NCBI RefSeq assembly: GCF_014196745.1
Contig: NZ_JACIEH010000002.1
Coordinates: 806,383 to 870,382 of the forward strand
From: Sphingomonas kyeonggiensis
GTDB taxonomy: Bacteria; Pseudomonadota; Alphaproteobacteria; Sphingomonadales; Sphingomonadaceae
Reading direction: 5' to 3'
DNA length: 64,000 bases
The position numbers were made by a program, and so were the translations under genes. The notes under the pieces are model-generated. The model saw only the letters and a list, made by a program, of their open reading frames with translations. It was not told where the DNA came from and searched no databases. The stretch's first letter is position 1. Each line of letters opens with the position of its first letter. This document shows, piece after piece, positions 1-9,300 of this stretch.

Positions 1-84
1 ACACCGGGCCGTTTCGGGGATAATTCGCGGCGTCTTGCTGCGACCGCGAGGAACTTTCGGGCGACGAGCGGGTTGGTGAGCGGG

Positions 85-105
85 GTCAGAGACTGGCTCT
101 CTGAC
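85..105. repeat. Perfect 8-bp inverted repeat (hairpin)
   Basis: GTCAGAGA at 85-92 pairs with TCTCTGAC at 98-105 around a 5-base loop (CTGGC). It sits 25 bases before the TTG start of the first gene. No T-run follows, so it is not a classical terminator. It could end a transcript entering from the left, or structure the leader of the lipoprotein gene. The rest of positions 1-130 shows no gene I can support. Confidence 0.45.
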
Positions 106-130
106 TGTTGCGCTGCGTGGGGGAGCGGGT

Positions 131-607
131 TTGACGCGATTTCGGCATGTCTCGATCCTGACTGCGCTAACCTCCCTCACAATTGCCTGTGCCCCAGCCG
201 CGCATTCGTCGCGCCCGGTGCAGGCAGAGGCGAGCTTCGCGCCGCGCGGCGATCCGGCATTCGGCGATGCAGCGCCAGCGATCCGGCGGCTGCTCGCCGA
301 GGCTGCGCCGCACCCCAAGGGTCCCCAGCATTTCTGCGCGATCGGTTATCGCGGTCCGGAGGGGGCCACGGGCTGGGTGCATTGGCGCGAGGGTGAGCGG
401 CTGATCCTCTGGCTGGGCCGGGGCGACGGCAGTGACTCCGCGGATGCGCTGCTCCGCTCGAACCGCAACCTGAACCTCAAGACCGACGTGGTCGCCACCG
501 AGGCCGATGTCGCGGGCAGCACCTATCTCGTCACCCGCGCCTGGGTCGCCGCGAAGCTCGCCGACTGCGTCGCCAAGGGCGACAAATACACGATCAGCGC
601 GTCCTGA
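131..607 (+). CDS. Small secreted protein, probable lipoprotein; possible immunity partner
   Basis: 158 residues, family not recognised. The start is TTG at 131, preceded by a GGGGGAG ribosome-binding site 5-6 bases upstream. Residues 1-20 form a short basic then hydrophobic signal ending LTSLTIAC; Cys20 would be the lipidated residue, though the box is not canonical. The mature part has two further Cys residues and a Trp-rich centre (GWVHWREGERLILWLGRG). The next gene starts 22 bases downstream and encodes a putative cell wall hydrolase without a signal peptide. An exported protein beside a signal-less peptidoglycan hydrolase is the usual layout of a T6SS immunity-effector pair, so I infer it may protect the periplasm. 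Nothing in the sequence proves this. Confidence 0.7.
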   Translation: MTRFRHVSILTALTSLTIACAPAAHSSRPVQAEASFAPRGDPAFGDAAPAIRRLLAEAAPHPKGPQHFCAIGYRGPEGATGWVHWREGERLILWLGRGDGSDSADALLRSNRNLNLKTDVVATEADVAGSTYLVTRAWVAAKLADCVAKGDKYTISAS

Positions 608-629
608 ACGGCAGGCGAGGGGAAAGCAA

Positions 630-1412
630 ATGGCCGATCTGCAATGGTTGTCCGGACAGTCCGTCGCGACGCCGATCGTCGCGGTGGCGGGCAATTCCCT
701 CAAGCTGAAGGTGTTGCCCGGCCCGGGCGAGAGGCTTCCGCTGACCATCGTCTCGTCCACCCCGGCGGTCGCCGCAGGGGTCGAGGTCAACAACCGGATG
801 GGGCCGAACTTCACCACCTTCATCCTGCACGCAGTGCTGGCCGGCCAGACCAACCTCTCGATCCGCTCGGGCGACGGGGTCGTCTATGGGCCGGTGCCGG
901 TGCAGGTGCAGCCGGTGCTGACCCTGCCCGATCCCACCACGGATGCGGGGCTGCTCGCCCGTCTGCTGCTCGCCGAGGCGCCCAATCCCACGTTGGTGGC
1001 GGCCAACGCCCAGGCGCAGCTCGCCGAATCGATGCGGCTGATGCGCGTCGTGGTCGAGAACCGCCGGGCCAAGCCGTCGAACCGCTGGGGATCGCAGGGC
1101 GCGACCAGCCTGGGCGACGTGATCCGCGCGCCGGGCCAGTTCCACGGGCTGGGCAGCTATCCGACGATCGCGGGCGACGTCTCGTCCAACATCGCCAATA
1201 TCTTGCGCCTGGCCAACGAGGCGGGTGACCAGCGCCAGCCGGTGCTGCGCGCGCATGTCGAGGCAGTGCTTCAGATCGCCCGCGGGCCGCGTCCACCCGA
1301 CCCGACCGGCGGCAAGCTCTACTGGTGGCGCACCGCCGGCAGCGGGGCGCCGAGCAGCGATGTGGTGCTTTACAAGACGCTCGCGGGAAACAGTTTCTAT
1401 CAGGAGCGTTGA
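630..1412 (+). CDS. SleB-like cell wall hydrolase with N-terminal beta-rich domain; candidate effector
   Basis: 260 residues from ATG 630, which follows a GAGGGGAAAG ribosome-binding site; the frame is open further upstream but without a better start. Residues 1-105 look like an Ig-type beta domain. Residues 110-260 resemble Hydrolase_2/SleB cell wall hydrolases: LLARLLLAEA with Glu116 as candidate catalytic acid, then VVVENR, an APGQFHGLG stretch, and a C-terminal LAGNSFY matching the family ending. There is no signal peptide or membrane segment, so it would need T6SS delivery or lysis to reach peptidoglycan. The upstream neighbour is a putative lipoprotein. The fold call is from remembered family patterns; the effector role is inference. 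Confidence 0.6.
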   Translation: MADLQWLSGQSVATPIVAVAGNSLKLKVLPGPGERLPLTIVSSTPAVAAGVEVNNRMGPNFTTFILHAVLAGQTNLSIRSGDGVVYGPVPVQVQPVLTLPDPTTDAGLLARLLLAEAPNPTLVAANAQAQLAESMRLMRVVVENRRAKPSNRWGSQGATSLGDVIRAPGQFHGLGSYPTIAGDVSSNIANILRLANEAGDQRQPVLRAHVEAVLQIARGPRPPDPTGGKLYWWRTAGSGAPSSDVVLYKTLAGNSFYQER

Positions 1413-1439
1413 ATGTTCCGGTCTCGACACAAACCTGAA

Positions 1440-1512
1440 AGATTAACTTACTAACAGTTGTGCAGATATCGGGTTATCGCATAGTAAAATAATAATAAAT
1501 CATAATAGAATC
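1440..1512 (+). promoter_or_regulatory. AT-rich putative promoter region of the TPS operon
   Basis: A strikingly AT-rich block (for example TAGTAAAATAATAATAAAT, 1482-1500) in otherwise GC-rich DNA, in the 180-base gap before the TPS transporter gene. A possible pair is TTGTGC at 1458-1463 and TAGTAA at 1482-1487, 18 bases apart. The exact elements are guesses; the base-composition shift is plainly visible. Confidence 0.4.
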
Positions 1513-1592
1513 GCGGATTTCGCGGTCGTGGGTTCGTGCGTTCAACAGTGGCGCCTCTCGGGTGTCACAGGCGTTCTAAGGGGAAGCGCGGC

Positions 1593-3344
1593 GTGCATCG
1601 TTCAGGGTGGTTCTATCGTAATGGTTGTGGTGCGAGCGCCTTGCTGGCTGGCCTGCTGTGGAGCGGCGCGGCCGCGGCGCAGACCAATCCGTCGCAGCAG
1701 AGCCTGCCGTCGCCCGAGCAGGTGACGCCGCCGACGCCGGAGATCCAGAAGCGCTCGAGCGTCAATGTCGACTCGCGCGGCGCCTTCCAGGCCGAGACCT
1801 GCCCGTTCGACGATTCCCCGTTGCGGCTGGATTTGAAGAAGGTCGAGTTCTCGCGGCCCGACGGTTCGGCGCTGCAGCCCGAGATCGCGGCGGCGATATC
1901 GGACCTCAAGCTGCCGAGCGGCGACCAGTCGATCCGAGTGGTCTGCGAGCTGCGCGACAACGTCAACGCGGCGCTACGCCGGCGCGGATGGATCGCCTCG
2001 GTGCAGATTCCGGCGCAGGAGATCACCGACGGGGTGCTCCGGCTGCAGATCGTCACGGCGCGGATGGTCGAGACGCGAGTGCGCGGCAATCCCGGGCCGT
2101 ACGACAAGCTGCTGCGCGAGCGGCTGGCCCAGCTCCAGGCCTATGACCCGCTCAACGAGCGCACCGTCGAGCGGCTGCTACTGCTCGCCGGCGACGTGCC
2201 CGGGCTCGACGTGCAGCTGGCGCTGCGCCCGGCCGGTGGCAAGCAGGGCGACGTGATCGGCGAAGTGACGATCAATTATCGCCGCTTCACCGTGCTCGCC
2301 AATGCGCAGAACTACAATTCGAAGGTGCTCGGCCGCGAGACCGCCTATGTGCGCGGCGAATATTACGGCCTGACCGGCATGGCCGACCTGACCTATTTCG
2401 GCGTGTCGAGCACCGCCGATTTCCAGGAGCAGAAGATCCTCCAGGCCGGCCACATCATCGGCCTGGACGGCAAGGGCACCACCTTTGGCGGGCGGGTGAG
2501 CTATGCCTGGTCGCGTCCTGATCTCGGCGCGCTCGACTATCGGACCGACACGCTGATCGCCGGTTTCGACCTCACCCGGCCACTGGTCCGCTCGCTCAAC
2601 ACCAATGTCTCGGTGGGTGCCGGCTTCGACTATATCGACCAGTACACCAACATCTATTCGGGCGACGCCAAGCTGCCGCTGACCCGCGACAAGATGCGGA
2701 TCGTCTATGCCAGCATGAGCGGCGACATGCGCGATCTCCGGCTGGACGGCAGCGTGATCTGGTCGTTGCGGACGGCGGTGGAGTTGCGGAAGGGATTCGA
2801 AATCCTCGGCGCGTCGAAGACTGGATTCGTCGATGGGCACGTCCAGTCGCGCATCGACGGCAATTCGGCCGCGTTCGTCGCGCGCGGCAGCGTCGAGGGG
2901 ATCGTCGGGCCGAGCCCGTGGTTCCGGCTGATCGGCAAGGGCCAGGTACAGTGGACCGACGTCTCGCTGCTCAACTACGAGGAATTCTCGCTCGGCAACC
3001 TGACGATCGGGCGCGGCTACGACCCGGGCGCGAACAGCGGCGACCGGGCAGTGGGCCTGAGCGCCGAGGCGGAGTTCACCCTGCCGATCTCGCAGCGCTT
3101 CACCGTGCAGCCCTTCGGCTTCTACGACTTCGTCTATCTCGACAATCTCGACCGCGGCGCGACCGAGCGCAACCGCAAGCTCTCCAGCTTCGGCGGCGGC
3201 GTGCGGCTGACCCTGCCCGGCATGGCGCTGCTCGAGGTCACCTATGCCCATCCCAAGGACAAGGCGCTGACGATCGACCAGCGGCGCCCGTCCGACCGCC
3301 TGCTTTTGTCCCTGTCGCTGCGGTTCAGCGACACCGCCCGCTGA
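1593..3344 (+). CDS. Two-partner secretion outer-membrane transporter (ShlB/FhaC/HecB family, TpsB)
   Basis: 583 residues. GTG 1593 is chosen because AAGGGGAAG (1578-1586) lies 6 bases before it and because it gives a clean signal peptide, MHRSGWFYRNGCGASALLAG..., cleaved after AAAA near residue 29; GTG 1536 in the same frame lacks a ribosome site. After a Pro/Gln-rich linker come POTRA-like domains (about residues 60-235; ITDGVLRLQIV and similar strands), then a 16-strand-type beta-barrel region. IGRGY at Gly473-Tyr476 corresponds to the conserved VRGY loop motif of FhaC and relatives. It would export the giant protein encoded 28 bases downstream. First gene of a four-gene operon. Confidence 0.9.
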   Translation: MHRSGWFYRNGCGASALLAGLLWSGAAAAQTNPSQQSLPSPEQVTPPTPEIQKRSSVNVDSRGAFQAETCPFDDSPLRLDLKKVEFSRPDGSALQPEIAAAISDLKLPSGDQSIRVVCELRDNVNAALRRRGWIASVQIPAQEITDGVLRLQIVTARMVETRVRGNPGPYDKLLRERLAQLQAYDPLNERTVERLLLLAGDVPGLDVQLALRPAGGKQGDVIGEVTINYRRFTVLANAQNYNSKVLGRETAYVRGEYYGLTGMADLTYFGVSSTADFQEQKILQAGHIIGLDGKGTTFGGRVSYAWSRPDLGALDYRTDTLIAGFDLTRPLVRSLNTNVSVGAGFDYIDQYTNIYSGDAKLPLTRDKMRIVYASMSGDMRDLRLDGSVIWSLRTAVELRKGFEILGASKTGFVDGHVQSRIDGNSAAFVARGSVEGIVGPSPWFRLIGKGQVQWTDVSLLNYEEFSLGNLTIGRGYDPGANSGDRAVGLSAEAEFTLPISQRFTVQPFGFYDFVYLDNLDRGATERNRKLSSFGGGVRLTLPGMALLEVTYAHPKDKALTIDQRRPSDRLLLSLSLRFSDTAR

Positions 3345-3372
3345 TTTTCGCCGGTAGTTCGAGGAGCGTATC

Positions 3373-6300
3373 ATGACGACCAACCCCGGCCAGGCCCGCA
3401 CCGCGCGATCCTCGACCCTGCGGGCGCTGGCATTGTCCACCGCGCTCGCCGGCAGCATGACGCTGCTGCCGACGGCGGCGCGCGCGCAGAACAACACGCC
3501 GGCCAATCCCGGCACCATCACCGTGGGGCCCGGCGGCTCAGCCCCGGTCTTCACCGGACCGACCAACGGCTCCTCGACCAACATGAACGTCGATCTGCGC
3601 GCGCAGAGCACGATCATCGAATGGCAGCGGTTCAACATCGCCCAGGGCTCGAGCGTGACCTTCGGCACCGGGCTGGCGGGCGACGTCGCGGTGCTCAACC
3701 GCGTGACCGGGGGCTCGCTCAGCACCATCGCCGGCGCGCTCAATTCGGATGCGAACGTCAGCGTGTTCCTGGTCAATCCCAACGGGATCATGGTCAGCGG
3801 CACGGGCAGCGTATCGACCGGCTCGTTCGTCGCCTCGACCCGCGACATCTCGAACAGCGATTTCATCAACGGCGCCTACCAGTTCTCGGGCAATGGCAGC
3901 AGCGGGATCACCGTCAACGGCAGCATCACCACGCGCGGCACCGGCATCGGCCTGATCCTGCTCGGCGCGCAGGTGGTCTCCAACGGCACGCTCGATTCGG
4001 GCACCCAGGACGTCGCGCTGGTCGCCGCCGATGACGTGACGCTGAACTTCACCCCGGGCAGCCCGCTCGGCATCCAGATCACCCGCGGCACCAATGTCAG
4101 CCAGGCGATGCAGATCGTCGGCGGATCGATCCAGGGCCGCAACGTCTATTTCGCGATGGCGACGCGGGGTTCCGCGACCAACTCGCTGCTCCGCATCGAC
4201 GGCGATGTCCGCGCTGTCGCGGGCGACAAGGGCATCGTCATCGTCGGCGGCCAGTCCTCGATCGACCCGGACATCCAGGCGACCGGCATCAACACCAACA
4301 ACGATGTCGGCGTCACCGTCGGCGGATCGCTGACCTATACCGGTTCGGCCGCCAATGCCGGCGTGCATATCGGCGGAACCGATACGGTTACCGTCGCCGG
4401 CACGGTCAGCAGCGGCGGCGACTACAAGGTGCGCGGGCCGAGCGTGACGCTGGGCAAGGCCAGCACCACCTTGCTCCAGCAGGCGCAGGGCGGAGTTTCG
4501 ATCACCGCCTATGACGGCGACATCACCGGCCTGGGCTCGCTGACCCTGATCGCCGACCGCTCGGGCGCGGGCGGCAGGCCGCTGGTGCTCGATGCCGATG
4601 GCGACATAGATTTCGGCAGTGGTACCACGCTGAACGCGGGCGGCTCGAGCCTCGCCTCGGCGGTCAACATCTTCAGCGGCAGCCGCAATGGCAATGTCCG
4701 GCTCGGCGACGTCAGCGGGTTGCGGATCGATGGCGGCCTGTCGGGCGGCGCGCTGGAAGGCAAGCTGGTCCGCGCGGCGAATATCCTGGGCAATGGCGGC
4801 GACATCACGCTCGGCAACGTGACCCTGGCGGACGCGGCGACGATCGAGGCCGACGACCTGACCCTGACCAGCCTGACCGCGCCGGGCGCGGTGTCGCTCA
4901 AGGCGGCGAACGCGCTGCGCGCCGGATCGGTGCGCTCGACCGGCGGCACGGTGACGATGGAGGCCAGCACGCTGAGCGGCGTGCCGGCGGGCAGCCGGGC
5001 GAACGTCTCGGCGACGGGCACGGCCACCATCGATGTGAACGGCAGCGCGCTGCTCGGCACGGTGGAGTCGATCGGCGACCTGGTATCGGTCACGGCGGGC
5101 TCGCTCGATGTCTCCAGCGTGAGTGCGGCGACCGGGGCAACGCTCATCACCAACACCGGCGACGCGCGGGTCGGCGGGATCAGCGTGTCGGCCGGATCGG
5201 CATCGGTGAACGCCGATGACGACGCCTTCGTCACCGGTGCCGTGACGGTTTCCGGCAGCTACAATGTCACCGGCGACGCGGTGACGCTGGCCGGCACCCA
5301 GGCGGCGGGCGGCGCGGTGACGATCACCGGCCGCAGCAACGGCACGATCGGCAACAGCGGCTCGCTGAACCTCACCGCCAATTCGGATGGCGTCGGCGCC
5401 GAGGCGCTGACGCTGCAGGGGCGGATGAACCTGAACAGCACCAGCACGCTGAATGGCGGCAGTGCCCGGCAGTCGGCTGTGGTGATCTCCACCCCCGCGA
5501 ACAGCGACATCTCGCTCGGCAACGTCAACGGCGCCTCGCTGGCGATCGCGGGCGGCGCCAACCTCACCGGCGATCTCGTCCTCGGCAACGTCGACACCAC
5601 CGCCGACTTGAGCTTCGTCTCGAGCCAGTCGATCAGCGCCGGCAACCTGACCAGCGGTGGGCTGGTCAGCCTGCAGGCACCGGTGCTCGTCACCGGAGAT
5701 ATCCAGGCGGCGACCAGCGTGGCGCTGAGCGGCCGCCAGATCGACTTCGGCGCGATCAACGCGGCCAGCGCGACGCTGGCGACGACCGGCACCAGCGGCA
5801 CGCGGCGCCTCAACGGCCTGTCGATCACCACCAGCGGCGCGGTGACGCTGACCAGCGCGAGCGGCGCGATCACGGTGGATGCGATCACCGCCGGCGGCGG
5901 GCTGGGCGTGACCTCGGCCGGTACGGTCTCGTTCAATACCGTGGGCGTGACCGGCGACGCGACGATCACCACCACCGGCGCGAACGATATCGGCCTGACC
6001 TCGCTCACTGCGACCGGCGCGGTCTCGCTGACCAGCGGCGACGACATCGCCGCCGGATCGGTGACCAGCAGCGGCGGCACGGTGACGATCAACGCGGCGG
6101 ACGACCTGACCGGCGTCGGCGGCGGACGGGGCGCCTTGAGCGCAGCCGGCGCGCTGGCGGTGACGGCGGGCGGCGACGCCCGGCTCGGCACGGTCAGCGG
6201 CAACACGGTCAACGTCCAGGCAGTGACGATCGATGCGGGCGCGGTGAGCGGCCCGGCGGGGATCACGCTGAACGCGACCGGTGGGACGCTCGATCTCGCC

Positions 6301-9300
6301 GGCTTGTCGACCACCGCGGGCAATGTCAGCGTCACGGCGAGCGGCGCGGTGACGGTGGACGGGCCGGTTTCGATCACTGGCGATTACGTGGTCAACGGCA
6401 GGGGTGTCACGCTGGGCGGCGTCCAGGGGGCGACCGGCGCGGTCGACATCACCGCAAGCGGCGCTGGCAACACCATCTCCAGCCTTGCCGGGCTGCAGCT
6501 CACCGCCAATTCCGACGGTTTGGGTACCGAGGCGCTGACCCTGCACGGCGGCGCCAATCTTGGCGCGGACAGCCTGTTGCGCGGCGGGCCGGGCCGCCAG
6601 TCGCAGGTCGTGATCGATTCGAGCGCGGCGGGCAATTTCCGGCTGGGCGACGTCGATGCCGGCGGGCTGGTGATCGCAGGCGGCGCACCGCTGAGCGGCA
6701 GCCTGACCTTCGGCAACGTCATCACCACGGGCGCCGTGACCCTGGTCGTCGATGGCGGGATCACCGGAGCCGGGATCACCAGCACCGGCGGCGCGGTCTC
6801 GCTGAGCGGCGCGGGCGGCGCGACCGTCGGCACGCTGTCTGGCTCCACCGTCGATGTGGCGATGCAGGGCAATGTCAGCATCGACAGCTTCACCGCCACG
6901 GCGGGCGCGGCGAACCTGGGCTCGACCGGCGGGATCGTGACGCTGAAGTCGGGCTCCGCGACCGGCGATGTGCGGGTCCAGGGCCTGGGCGCGGTATCGA
7001 TCGCCGATGCGATCACCGCGGGCGGCGACTACCGGGTGCGCGGCGCATCGGTGGCGCTGGGCGTGGACAATGGCAATGAGATCCAGTCGGCCGGCGGCAC
7101 GGTGGACATCACCGCCACCAGCGGCGCGATCACCGGCGGCACCGGGCTGACGCTGCGCAGCGGCACCGGCGCGCTGATCCTCGACGGCGCGGGCGGGATC
7201 GATTTCGGCGCGGGCGTGCTCCAGGCGGGCGCGAGCGGCACCGGGCAGCTCGGGCTGCGGGCGGGCAATGGCCAGACGATCGACCTGGGCGACAGCGTCA
7301 AGGTCGGCACGATCGGTTCGGTCGATGCCGGGCACACGGCGATCGCTGCCGCGCTGACCCATAACGGCAATCTGCGCTTCGGCACGCTCGACGCGGTCAA
7401 TGCCGTGGACATCCGCCTGACCAGCGGCAACCTGATCGGCACCGCGCTGAACGGCGCGGGCACGGTGGCGATCGATACCGGCAGCGGCGGGATCGACCTC
7501 GGCACGCTCCACGGCACCACGCTGACCGTGAACGGCGGTGCGCTGACCGGCGGCTCGTGGACCGCGAGCGGCAATGCAGTGCTCACCGGCGGCACGATCG
7601 CCCTGGTCACCTTCGACAGCACCGGCGGCGCGGCCAGCGCCACCACCAGCGCGGGCACGCTCTCGATCGACACCGCCCATGCCGCGACCGACCTGACACT
7701 GACCGCCAATGGCGGCGGAGACCTCTCGGTGGGCACCGCGAGCGCGGCCGGCAACGTCACGCTGGTGGCGCTTGGCGGCGACATCCTCACCGACAGCGCC
7801 ACCGCCGGCGCGACGCTGACGCTGAAGTCGGGTGGCGACATCCTCGGGCGCAGCGGCGCCAATCCGGGTCTGTCGGGCACCGATGTCGTGCTCGAGGTGG
7901 TCGGCAACCTGACCACCGGCAGCATCACCTCGCCGGGCGGTCTGAGCATCACCTCGGGTTCGATGAACATCGGCAGCGTGAGTGCCGGCACCGCGCTCAG
8001 CCTGACCGCGTCGAACGGCGCGATGACGCTGGGCAGTGCCAGTGCAGGCACCGCGATCAGCCTGACCGCGAGCGGCGCGATCGATGTCGGCACGCTGACC
8101 AGCGGCGCGGGCGCGACGCTTGGCGCCGGCGGTGCGCTTTCGGTGCACCAGCTGACCGCGCCTGGGGCGGTGACCGCCACGGCCGGTGGTGCGCTCACGC
8201 TCGACACGGTGCAGGCGGCGAGCCTGGCCACCCATGCCGCCTCGGCGACGCTCGGCACGCTCACCCTGGGCACGCTGGCGCTCACGGGCGGATCGGCCAG
8301 CATCACCGACGCGACGGTGAGCGGTGCGGTGACCAGCGACCTGACCGGCGCGCTCGACATCGGCACGCTGGGCGCCGCCGACGTGACGCTCAAGGCGGGC
8401 AGCGTCCGCGCCGACAGCCTGACCGCCGGCACGCTGGGCGTGACCGCGGGCAGCATCGACCTGACCGATGCCGTCGTGACCGGCACCGCCACGCTGACCG
8501 CGAGCGGTGCGCTCGATGTCGATACGCTGAAGGCAGGCAGCGCGGTGCTCCAGGCGGGCAATGCGACCCTGGGCACGCTGACGCTGGGCACGCTCACCCT
8601 GACCGGCGGATCGGCGAGCATCGCCAATGCGACAGTCACCGGCGCGACCTCGGCGGACCTGACCGGGGCGCTGGCGATCGACACGCTGACCGGCGCCGGC
8701 GTGACGCTCAAGGCGGGCGGCATCACCGCGAACACGCTCACCGCCAGCGGCGTGACCACGCTGACCGGCGGCACGGGCGGCGTCGATCTCGGCCAGCTCA
8801 AGGGCACCGGGGCGATCACGATCGGATCGGCGGGCAATGTCTCGGTCGATGGCTGGCAGGCGCCGGCCGGGCTGACGATCACCGCGACCAACGACGTGGC
8901 GCTCGGCACCGGCACGGCGAGCGCGCTGACCGTGACCGGACGCGGCATCACCGTCACCGACGCCACGATTGCCGGCGCGGCGACGCTCACCGCGAGCGGG
9001 GCGCTGAACGTGCAGGCGCTGCGCGGCGGCAACCTCGCCTTCCGGGCGGCGAGCATCACCGCCGACGGGCTGACCGCCACCGGCACCGCGTCGCTGACCA
9101 GCACCACCGGCACGATCGACCTCGGCACGCTGAGCGGCGCCGGCGCGATCACTCTGGGCTCGGCGGATGGCGTCGTGATCGATAGCTGGCAGGCACCGGC
9201 GGGGATGACGATCACCGCCGCCAATGCGGTCAATCTCGGCACCGGCACGGCGAGCGCGCTCACCGTGACCGCGGGCAGCATCCAGCTCGCCGACGGCAAT

